Shown in pieces: positions 50,785 through 59,561 of a stretch of DNA of 64,000 bases; positions within the stretch are counted from its first letter, which is position 1, and the number at the start of each line of letters is the position of its first letter. The position numbers were made by a program, and so were the translations under genes. Source of the DNA: Mesocentrotus franciscanus (taxonomy: Eukaryota > Echinodermata > Echinoidea > Camarodonta > Strongylocentrotidae); assembly GCA_037976565.1 (NCBI GenBank), contig CP137666.1, forward strand, positions 53,099,271 through 53,163,270, given 5' to 3'. Under the pieces are notes generated by a model. It made no database searches. It worked only from the letters and a program-made list of their open reading frames with translations, and was not told the origin of the DNA.

Positions 50785-50853
50785 TGGTTTGTGTTTAATC
50801 TCTTTCCAGTACTTCGTCAATACTTTATCTTCCAGCTTCACCCACAAAACAAA
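50785..50853 (+). other. Non-coding first exon of gene B (inferred)
   Basis: Runs from the inferred start to a consensus donor AAA|GTAAGT at 50,854. It precedes a ~1.3-kb intron that ends at TTTCTTTATGCAG, directly before the ATG at 52,189. Confidence 0.55.
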
Positions 50854-52188
50854 GTAAGTTGAATATCGCATTTATTATCAGCATTTTCTAATCAAAACTT
50901 GTTTTGTGTCAGACGGCTCTTACTGTTGAAAGAAAATATGGAATGTGCAGTATATTGCCTGAGGTTCTTTTTAGGAATACTATGAATAACTTTAAATTTT
51001 ACTGAATCATTCTTTTCTTTATTTTTATCAAATCATTTTGGATAATTCATTTACAGACGGAAAAGTAGCAAATTTTATCGGCTGTTTTGACCAAGATCTT
51101 GGTCAAATATTGTTCCTCTATTGAAGACCTATCTTTTAACTTTTCTGTACAGTTTGTGAGCTTCATTGAGAGTGCATTAACAAATTGGCAGAACACTTCT
51201 CTTGTTAAGAGTGATTTATTTATCATTTCATGGTAACTGCGATACAATCGATAATTCTAACCAACTTATCATTTCAGGGTAAAGCATATTTGCATTGGAT
51301 TCGAGTGCAAATATACTGTAGAGACGGTATATAGATAATTGTAGCTTGACTTGATATTTGGTTAAAGGGAAATCCAACCCAAATAGACAACTACTCTAAA
51401 CGAAAGCAAGAAAATCAGAGAAGAAAACTGATGAAAGTTTCAATTAAATCTGACTAAATATAAGAAAGTTATGCATTTTTGAAAGTTGTAATTACTATAC
51501 GTATGGACACTTCAAATTGGCTGAAGCGGTAATGTCAATGTGATGTAGTTCCGGACTACTTTCCCATCTGTTCTAACATATAAAATGACTAAAATTTAAA
51601 TTTTTCAAAAGTTCATGGCTCGGGAGGGTCTATTCTTTTTAAAGGACCTATAATAATATGCTAGCTATAATATATTTCGAGACCCCAAGAGAGAAGAAAC
51701 TTACGAGAAAAACAGAAATTAGTGATATTTTGTACACGGCAAATGGGAGAGTTATCCACGTTCTACGTCACAATCCACTAACCAAACTACCACTTTGAGA
51801 TTCGCATAGACTTATTGATCTCATATTTTAAACGTTCATAACTTCCTTACTATTGGTCCGATTTATTTTAAACTTTTGCCATTCTGTTTCTGTTATTTTT
51901 CTGCTTTCATACAATTCAACTTATTACAAGGGTTGGATTGCCCTTTAAAGATTTTAAACCTGATTGTATTCATTTCGTGATGTGGAGCACACAAATTGAA
52001 TAGTACATCACCATGTATCACTATCAACACACTACTCTGAAAATGTTTCTTTGTCATTTTCAAAAACATGTAATGTTAATAAAGTATATTATGTTGGAAA
52101 AATGAAATTATTCATCAATGGTACGTTTCATCGTACGGAATAACTACTAGTACATTTAACAAAACTAATAACCATTTTCTTTATGCAG

Positions 52189-53141
52189 ATGAAGTTCTCA
52201 CTCTTACTACTACTCTGTATGTTTGCCTGCACAGCATGGATGCAAACGGCTTACGGTGAGTACAAAACCTTTCATAATCACCTCATCAGACAATAAATTT
52301 CCAATACATTCAGTGCACAGACATGCAGAACTAAGACTGATAAAGCGGGGGTTGTCTATGATATTCAAGATATTTTATAACCCCCTTTTTAAATTTCTCA
52401 GGAGTCCAAAGAGAGAGAGAGAGAGAAAGCACTCCCTTTTTTATATTTTATAACCCCCTCTTTAAATTTCAAAGGAATTCAAAGAGAGAGAGAGAGAGAA
52501 AAAAAACACCCCCTTTTTAAAGAAGACTATAAAATATCTGAAGGATATTTTCAATGATTTAGGTCAAACGGATTGTCAACAAAAGCCCTCCTATAGACAA
52601 AATGATTACAAAATGAACGTGTAAACATTGCGTTGACTTACAGGCGAATGTGCCAACTGCCTTCATAAACTTGATTGGTGTAGGTAATAACACAATCGGG
52701 AATTACACTATTTTTATCAAAAGGCACCATGCTTAAAGTTTTAAGGAAAATAGTCGTTTCTGCATGATTATCTTTCGTTTTTTTTTAATTCCCATTTGTT
52801 ATTTCTGTTTCGTAGATTGTCATTGTGACTGACTATATACTACACTTTGTATTTGTAAAGCCAAGAATTAAGCGCTACTTAACTTTTTCGCACTTCTAGC
52901 TCAAGACGGTGATGGTGATGGTGATGGTGACGGCGACGGCGACGGTGATGGTGATGGTGATGGTGACGGCGACGGCGACGGTGATGGCGATGGTGATACT
53001 GCCGACGCTCCGGCAAATCAAACCGCAGATACAGATGCTGACGCCGACGCCGATTCTGACGCTGACGCCGACGCTGACGCCGACGCTGATGCTGACGCCG
53101 ATGCTGATGCCGACACTGACGCTGACGCAACAGACCCATAA
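52189..53141 (+). CDS. Gene B: secreted Asp-rich (GD)n/(AD)n repeat peptide precursor (two coding exons)
   Basis: Exon 1 (52,189-52,255) encodes a signal peptide (MKFSLLLLLCMFACTAWMQT then AY). After a phase-1 GT..AG intron, exon 2 (52,900-53,141, TAA) completes a 102-residue precursor. The junction codon gives Ala, so cleavage probably leaves QDG.. as the mature N-terminus. The mature part is Asp followed by 15 Gly-Asp pairs, a linker TADAPANQTADT with one N-glycosylation site (NQT), and an Ala-Asp-rich block ending ATDP. By my count it has 35 Asp and no Lys, Arg, Glu or Cys. Such a chain would be strongly anionic, disordered and suited to binding calcium or mineral surfaces. Acidic secreted proteins of echinoderm skeleton (P16/P19 type) are a known comparison, but homology is not shown. 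The splice frame decides the reading frame; other frames give VMVMVTATAT-type or His/Arg-rich products. Confidence 0.75.
52371..52515. repeat. Tandem duplication in the intron of gene B
   Basis: Two copies of a 74-base unit (ATTTTATAACCCCC.., TTTAAATTTC, a ~16-base GA run, then a CACTCCCTTTTT-like end) start at 52,371 and 52,445. Both copies carry a short (GA)n of similar length. Confidence 0.9.
52902..52994 (+). repeat. Six-base coding repeat (Gly-Asp codons)
   Basis: Fifteen GGY-GAY hexamers follow the first GAC. The third bases form a 36-base higher-order pattern, three GGTGAT, one GGTGAC and two GGCGAC, present twice in a row. This indicates duplication of a six-hexamer block rather than simple hexamer slippage. 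Confidence 0.9.
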
Positions 53142-53206
53142 ACTCTTGTGCTGATAGAAACTCAGGAGAGAATCAGGGAATAACGATCCAGTGATGGACA
53201 GAGAGA

Positions 53207-53300
53207 GCTAGAGAGAGAGAGAGAGAGAGAGAGAGTGAGAGAGAAAGTGAGCGAGAGAGAGAGAGAGACATATAGACAGACAGAGATAGACAGAGAGGTT
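53207..53300. repeat. (GA)n microsatellite in the 3' flank of gene B
   Basis: (GA)n and CAGACAGA sequence starting ~65 bases after the gene B stop codon, probably inside its 3' UTR, followed by a T-run/G-run junction (53,300-53,319). Confidence 0.9.
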
Positions 53301-53393
53301 TTTTTTTTGGGGGGGGGGTAAGGTTTCTTTTTATTGTTATTCAGATGCATAGAAAAAAGCAATCATTTTACTGGAATATCTTTCTCTAATTCA

Positions 53394-53399
53394 AATAAA
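53394..53399 (+). terminator. Polyadenylation signal, gene B
   Basis: AATAAA in TTCAAATAAATATG, ~255 bases after the stop. A further AATAAA occurs at 53,890-53,895. Which one is used is unknown. Confidence 0.45.
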
Positions 53400-54158
53400 T
53401 ATGATCAAGGGGATGATTTAAACCACATGTGCACATGTTTAGGTAATCGCTGTTTGGAAATTACTAAAAGACGGAAACTAACAATTTCTCACATAATTAT
53501 GAGACTTCTAAGTGTACATGCCTTGCTGAAAAACAGGTCTCAGCTGATGATAGGCTGTTAACCGTGTATAAATACTGTATAGAAACTTTTAAAAATCCGT
53601 AACTCTTGTTTGGAAGTATTATCACTGCCTTTGTATATTCTAAAATGTACACTGTCTTTTAAAAGCCAACTTTAGTCTTTAGTTTGACACCACTAATGTT
53701 CATAGAGGTGGGTTTAATTCAAGGGAAATTAAAAAAGCCAAGGTGATTGTTTAATTTTGTTGTACTATGAAATATGATCTGTAGGTCCCTTAATACAGCA
53801 ATACACATCTGAACAAACACAAAGTAAAGGTACATATTGTTAACCATTCTCAGTTATTGTAAATTTTCGTTTAATTTGATTATAATTGAAATAAATCACG
53901 TCTTTGTATTAATAACCGACATCTTTGTGGTAGTATTTTTATCATATAATTTTATTTGTGTAGTTTGTGATGAATTGTATTATGGAAACACATGCATAAC
54001 TGACATACAAGTGTTTATTAGTTGTTCACAAATAATTGTGTTAATCTATTTATCTACACTATGTATTTCGTCGACAGAGACCAAGATTCGTACTTTTTTC
54101 AAAGAAATGTTAATGACGACTTAGTACAGTTAAAAAAAAATAGTCAGGATAGGAATTT

Positions 54159-54200
<42 letters not shown>

Positions 54201-54450
54201 ATTGTGATGAGATGGGAAGTGCAAGGACAAAAAGATCACCAGATGGAAAAAAAAGTAAAAGATGTGATGGCGAAATCTCAGAAAGAGTGTTAGGCCTTCG
54301 GATATCTCTATTTAAAAAAACAAATCGTTTCTCCTCTCTCCCTGTCCTGAAGAGAAAAATTATGTAAAGAGGGAGTGGTAAGGGGGAGAATGAAAAACAC
54401 AAGAAAATAATGTCGCTATAGTGGTTGCAATTTTGGACGTTGAGAGACAT

Positions 54451-54481
<31 letters not shown>

Positions 54482-54571
54482 AGGGGAGGGGGAGAGAAAA
54501 GGCGAAAGTGTTGATGGGTGACTGTTTTTTGTTCGTGTGTGTGGTATGACTAGTGTCTGTGTCTGTGTTTA

Positions 54572-54649
<78 letters not shown>

Positions 54650-54704
54650 GCGAGAGTCAGAGTGTGCATGGGTGACTGTGTTTGTTTATATTATAGGGTG
54701 TGTG
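53400..54704. other. Intergenic stretch with (GA)n tracts
   Basis: No gene supported. (GA)n runs at 54,166-54,200, 54,452-54,478 and 54,573-54,645; the last has about 36 uninterrupted units. Confidence 0.6.
54573..54645. repeat. Long uninterrupted (GA)n
   Basis: About 73 bases of pure AG dinucleotide, among the longest perfect microsatellites in the window. Confidence 0.95.
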
Positions 54705-54712
54705 TGATAGAG

Positions 54713-55063
54713 CAGCGTTTTTCGACCGGGGTGCCGCAAGACTTCTCTTGGGGTGCCGCAAAAGAAAATTAGTTGGAATAACATCGATGTTATGCATTAG
54801 AAACCGCCAGAGTATGTAATTTCATGAGGAAATATCATTTGAAGACAAAAAGTGTATTTCTTCCTCACTTGCTTCGCTCGCTCGCATTATTTAGAAACAG
54901 GATGATTTCAGGCAACGAAGAGTGCGTATAGGTGTGTACATGGCACTTGACGAGTTTCAGAGTGATGCCCAATTAATATTCTGTGATGAATTTGGGATTA
55001 AGGTGGCGCGAAACTTATTTCTGAAAAGGGCGCCGTGACTGCAAGAAAGGTTGGGAAACGCCG
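54713..55063. mobile_element. hAT-type non-autonomous element with 8-bp target duplication
   Basis: The left end reads CAGCGTTTTTCGACCGGGGT. The right end read in complement is CGGCGTTTCCCAACC, an imperfect terminal inverted repeat of the hAT type. Both ends are flanked by the same 8 bases, TGATAGAG (54,705-54,712 and 55,064-55,071); 8-bp duplications are the hallmark of hAT transposases. The 351-bp interior has no transposase frame, so mobilisation would need an enzyme encoded elsewhere. Confidence 0.8.
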
Positions 55064-55092
55064 TGATAGAGAGAGGGAGGGAGAGGTGAGAG

Positions 55093-55095
55093 TGT

Positions 55096-55126
<31 letters not shown>

Positions 55127-55147
55127 AGAGAGAGAGAGAGAGAGAGA
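55093..55147. repeat. (GA)n microsatellite
   Basis: Two (GA)n runs separated by AATGAG, directly right of the hAT-type element. Confidence 0.9.
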
Positions 55148-55606
55148 AGGGGAGGCGAGATGGAAACAGACAAACAGCGAGACAGATTAGAATGTACTGA
55201 TAGCAGAGAGATGCGCCGATCGGGCGAGAAAGGCGGTAAAATAATGTGAGAAGCGAGAAGGCTCGGATTATCGACTCTTTAAAGAGCAACTAAATTGCGG
55301 AGAAAGCATTATCTGACGCAACCCGTTCAAGCTCTTCGTCAAATCAATACAAATCATATTATACCAAGGTCCAAACCAAGAAAACTTAGTTCAATATCGA
55401 AGAAAGAAAAAGTTGAAGGACTTATTTCTTGGTCTTGTGTTCTATTAATCTGGATTTTTATAAGCGCGTTTTTGTGAAGAAGGATACACCTCGCTAAAAA
55501 AGAAGTTGACACCCACAAGCGCGCTATCTAACTATTCGTCAATCATTCCCTTTATCGATGAGTGTTAAAAATTGTCTGGTCACGGAGAGTGATAGACACT
55601 TGCATC

Positions 55607-55643
55607 ATGTTCAACGCCACGCTCGGAAGAGAATATGAAGGGG
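55607..55643 (+). CDS. Candidate short first exon upstream of the protease (weak)
   Basis: An ATG opens 12 codons (MFNATLGREYEG) and runs into a consensus donor G|GTAAGT at 55,644 (phase 1). It could be the first coding exon of an unseen gene, or a 5' leader exon of the protease at 57,959. Joined to the acceptor just before 57,959 the frame would close after about 11 more codons, so in that case it would act as a small upstream open frame rather than extend the protease. No TATA box was made out. Confidence 0.2.
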
Positions 55644-56017
55644 GTAAGTACAGGAATTAGCCATCCGATATTTTCTTTGTTTATTAATGATATCCTTTCT
55701 TATATAATGATTAATCATTTACAATGTTTGAAGAATGCTTGATGAGCAGCATTCAGGTATATGCCCTCACGCATCGAATCGTTTGTTGCATCAAGTCGGC
55801 ACGCACGGCTAATATTACATAAGGTAAAGAGATGCACTTCCAAGAAAGTTATGCTTTAAAACTGATTCAAGGCTTACATGTTTTGATTCAAGTGAATGCT
55901 TTGAGAAAATGAGGAAACATGTTTTTAATCGTGAGCGAATTGCTAGGATTTAGAATTATTTGAAGGATTTTTTTATCCCTTTGTTTTTACAGAAGTCTTA
56001 GATAATAACATACATCA

Positions 56018-56176
56018 GGGCCCCGTATTACAAAGAGTTGATATCAATCGCAACTTATTTGCGATTGATATCAATCGCAACTATGTACATAAGAGATAGG
56101 AGACTGCAGACTTGCGATTGATTGGAGGACTTACGATTGATCCAAATCAATCGTAACTCTTTGTAAGACGGGGCCC
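56018..56176. mobile_element. Foldback MITE (GGGCCCCGT ends)
   Basis: The left end GGGCCCCGTATTACAAAGAG is mirrored by CTCTTTGTAAGACGGGGCCC at the right. Both arms continue with GATTGAT/ATCAATC words. About 159 bp in total. The design resembles the 18.46/25.36-kb element, but the sequence is different. Confidence 0.85.
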
Positions 56177-57958
56177 AGGTGTAAATTGTTTGAACCGAAT
56201 CTAAAATATCACAATTTTTACTTAATGAAAATTAAAATTGTTGAAATCTTGTACTCAAAGATATGGTAAATTTGACGCCATTTTGATTGCACGAATTCAA
56301 GCAAACGATGTTGATCTAGTTTTCTTTAGAACTCAACTTTCACCGTTCAATATATAGTGCGTGCTCATTTAATTTGAAGTAAATGTAAACAAAAAGTGGA
56401 ACCAAAAGACGTCACGTTCACTACAGTCATTCTTAAGTTACTCCCACGATGTCCGTGCTGGAATAAATTTGACAACAAAACAAAGTGTACGAATAGTTCT
56501 AGAACTTAGTTGGTAATTCCTTTTCTAAGGATCTAAGGATTAAAAGTAAAAGATTTTGATCAACCATACATAGTTCGCTTCACTCGCATCGAATACATCC
56601 TTGCCGTCTCAATGGGCCACTTTCGTAATGTAATCAAATTTGAAGCACAAGTCTTTGTTAAGTGTTTCACTACAAATTATTTCATTCACCTGTTATTAAT
56701 AAATGTATTCAAAATAGTCAAAATGCGAATTGCACACATTATTGTTGATATAGGTAGGACAAACATTTGGCCTGTTCTACCTAACAACACGGAATATATG
56801 CAATTTGCATTATGACTATTGAAAGGCGATTATTCGTAAAAGGTGAATGGAATCATTTGTAACGAGGCATTTAACAAAGATGTGTGCGTTCCATTTGATG
56901 ACATTACGAAAATGACCAATTAACTCTGGCGCACACTACACGATCTGATTACGATTCGATTTTGGAAGAATTTGCGATGGCATTTTATATGAACATTCAA
57001 CATTTTAAAATCTTACTGACCAAGGATCTGAATAGCGATTCCTAAAAAACTAAATTTCAAGGGATGTCGTACTTTCTTGGAGGGTGAAAAGCTAAATTGG
57101 CTCAGTATCGCAATGACGTCTGACTAGTGACTACTAGTGCGATAATAATAATGTCTACCATGCATTTGAAACCGAGTCGGCTTTTATTCTGACCGGAAGA
57201 GTTAAATGCACTAAACTTCCGCTTGTTAATAATCTTATTATCATTTAGAACCTAAACCAAGAAGAAAAACTGATAGTAGGTGTTAAGATTTCCATATCTA
57301 ATATAACCGTCCTTTCGGGTGTGCGCCTGGCTTTACACTCCTCTTTCTTTCCCTCCCCCTCCCCGCTTATGTTAACAACTTTCATTTACAATTCACTGTT
57401 CTTGTTATTTGCTAACTCACGCTCCTTTCTTTTTCTAGTATCCCTTCCATTTATCTTTCCTCTTTTACCTTTATCAGTCTGTTTTTACCCGTTTCTATCC
57501 TCTCCAATTCTCTCGACCAATTTCCTTCCAAGGTGGATATTCATGTTCGTGTAAACATGTTTACACGGAAATTCAATTTGCTCGTCCATTAGCTAACCAT
57601 GCGGGCCAAAGTTCTTTCTAACATAATTTCCCACCGAAGGAGATCACAGTGTCGCGTTCAATGCTGGCGAAGTAACATTTGCATTGCGTCTTCCCAAACA
57701 GATCAGGGTTCCTCTAAAAATCACACTTTATTGTCTGTCTTCTTACATTCACAGCTGGATAACCAATATTCATCACTTATAGTCGGCCACCTGCCCATGA
57801 CTTTTCTTCATCCTTTGCTCAAATTAACCGTTTCACTGTCAGTTTTACGACCAGCCAGCCCTACCTGGAGGAGAGATAGAAGTAAGTGGCGGACGGATTA
57901 AGATGGCAAGTGAGAGCAACCGGTTACCATACCTCGCTGGTTACCTGACGGAAACCAG
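56177..57958. other. Upstream region of the protease gene
   Basis: No coding exon is defended here. The 3' part (about 57,300-57,958) is richer in GC and pyrimidine tracts, and probably holds the promoter and 5' leader. Candidate landmarks are an AATATAACC box near 57,300, a donor-like AGAA|GTAAGT near 57,882, and an acceptor-like ACGGAAACCAG ending at 57,958, immediately before the first ATG. Confidence 0.35.
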
Positions 57959-59470
57959 ATGAAATCGAATGTTGTTCGAGGTTCGTTGGATAAGAGAGCT
58001 CCGACAATGATGCCTTGGATGTTGCCAAGTAATCCATTTAAGATGGATTACCTGCAGATCCTTAGTGTGTTGGTTTTATGCATTCGTTTGGAACAGTGCA
58101 TGGGAGAAAACGAGGTATGTTGCAATCATGAAGAAAACGTAGCTCAAATTGATCAATCTATGAAAAAATGGTCTAATGGAAATTATCGCGTAATCAATAG
58201 CGTTTCTCCAGAAAGTCAAATGAACAGACGCATTTGGATTGACTTTATCAACGGAACATGTTGGAATGTAGGGAATGCATCATTATTTGATCATAAACTT
58301 TCAAGACAAGATGTTCGGCAAAGACGTCGATCACCTACTGAAATGGTGAGATTTGAAACAGCAATTGATAAAAATGTGACAGTAACTTTTTTGGGCAAGA
58401 AGCATCAATGTTGTGATCAAGATGAACAATTTGTCAATCGTAGAACACACAGCCTGCCGCAGGACAGGGAAAGTCCCGAAAGGGAAAATGTCAACGCGAA
58501 TTCGGTCAGCTCTCTCACCTATCAAGGTGCGGATTCACCTCACCTGTCCCAGCTGGAGACAGCATCTGGACGCTACACACTGAAACACCCCTTAACACCG
58601 GAAGGCGTTTCTCATGGTCCCATTCAACGCTCTTTAATCGGACAGATTCCATTTTGCAATGTGGCACATCTGCGTTCTTCAGTTGCTTGCTCGGGGGTAG
58701 TGGTCACACCTCATCACATCTTGACAGCAGCCCACTGCGTTCATGACGGGTTTCACTTTGACAGGCGGTTGCAGAAAATGCGCGTTGGTGTTCCGAGTAG
58801 TAACGGATTTGAAAATCGCCGCGTTCAAAGCGTACACGTCCCACGCCGTTGGCTTAACAATGCGGATCATCGCAACGCCGCCGCGGGACGCACCGACTCC
58901 GAACGCGCCGTTTACGATTTTTCCGTTATCGAGTTAGACCGCGATATCAGCAGCACGCCCGTTTGTCCAAGAAATGGAACAAGTACTACAATAACTAACT
59001 CTGCCACAGCATACAAAGATCACCAACAATACAGAGCAGTCAGAGCAGGACTAAGAACGAGACTTGGCTTTGTAAGTTTTCCCGCCAGCGGGGAACATCG
59101 ATTATGGCAGACGACCTGTTCAACTTTGGACCAATCACCAACGTCCGTTCGAAGCGGACTGCTCGCCACAAGCTGTCCATCACTGGCAGGCAGCTCGGGG
59201 GCTGGAGTCTTTGCGCAGCCCCCAGCAATGTCCGCGTCAGCTTTGCTTATGTCCTCGTCGTTACGGGATCTTATCGGACTAGTTTCACACGAGGCTAGGG
59301 TTACGAATAACCGTTCTTACATGGTGGTGACCGTTTTAAATCAAAGTAAAAGAAGACTTATCTGCGCCATGACGGAATCCAAAGTCTACAGTTTCTGCTC
59401 AAACAATATGCCAAACAAGCATCGTTTTGTATCCTACTCTTTACACAGGACTCGCATGAAACATGTTTGA
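57959..59470 (+). CDS. PRSS23/35-like secreted serine protease
   Basis: An uninterrupted 503-codon frame. The C-terminal half is a trypsin-like S1 fold closest by eye to vertebrate PRSS23: CSGVVVTPHHILTAAHCVHDG holds Cys42, His57 (H259) and Cys58; VYDFSVIELD holds Asp102 (D320); SCPSLAGSSGAGVF holds the catalytic Ser (S413) in the family's G-x-SG-x-G form instead of GDSGG. All three catalytic residues are present, so activity is plausible; PRSS35 members lack the Ser. A long pro-region precedes it, with a basic RQRRR site (residues 120-124), CC pairs (54-55, 151-152) and N-glycosylation sites (N98, N106, N139, N339). The hydrophobic signal segment (YLQILSVLVLCI, 31-42) follows Met29 (58,043), which may be the true start; the first ATG would add 28 residues before it. 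No partner genes are adjacent. Confidence 0.85.
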   Translation: MKSNVVRGSLDKRAPTMMPWMLPSNPFKMDYLQILSVLVLCIRLEQCMGENEVCCNHEENVAQIDQSMKKWSNGNYRVINSVSPESQMNRRIWIDFINGTCWNVGNASLFDHKLSRQDVRQRRRSPTEMVRFETAIDKNVTVTFLGKKHQCCDQDEQFVNRRTHSLPQDRESPERENVNANSVSSLTYQGADSPHLSQLETASGRYTLKHPLTPEGVSHGPIQRSLIGQIPFCNVAHLRSSVACSGVVVTPHHILTAAHCVHDGFHFDRRLQKMRVGVPSSNGFENRRVQSVHVPRRWLNNADHRNAAAGRTDSERAVYDFSVIELDRDISSTPVCPRNGTSTTITNSATAYKDHQQYRAVRAGLRTRLGFVSFPASGEHRLWQTTCSTLDQSPTSVRSGLLATSCPSLAGSSGAGVFAQPPAMSASALLMSSSLRDLIGLVSHEARVTNNRSYMVVTVLNQSKRRLICAMTESKVYSFCSNNMPNKHRFVSYSLHRTRMKHV

Positions 59471-59555
59471 TTGGTCTTGAAAATACTACGGATACCACAA
59501 ACCTCCATGGCTAGACTGGAATCTATAATAATAACGATCGCAAAGACTTTCAAGA

Positions 59556-59561
59556 AATAAA
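59556..59561 (+). terminator. Polyadenylation signal, protease gene
   Basis: AATAAA in TCAAGAAATAAACTTC, ~85 bases after the stop codon. Further hexamers exist downstream; use is inferred. Confidence 0.45.

Noticed and set aside
52879..53139. Minus-strand His/Arg-rich frame opposite gene B, which could suggest a His-rich Trf-like immune protein
   Set aside because: It is the antisense shadow of the Gly-Asp/Ala-Asp codons; it has no signal peptide or splice context, whereas the plus strand has leader exon, donor and acceptor.
52909..53154. Plus-strand frame over gene B exon 2 reading VMVMVTATAT-type repeats
   Set aside because: Out of frame with the phase-1 leader exon; the splice junction fixes the Gly-Asp frame.
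57599..57901. 100-codon frame just upstream of the protease
   Set aside because: Basic, unrecognisable, probably leader sequence; at most an upstream open frame.
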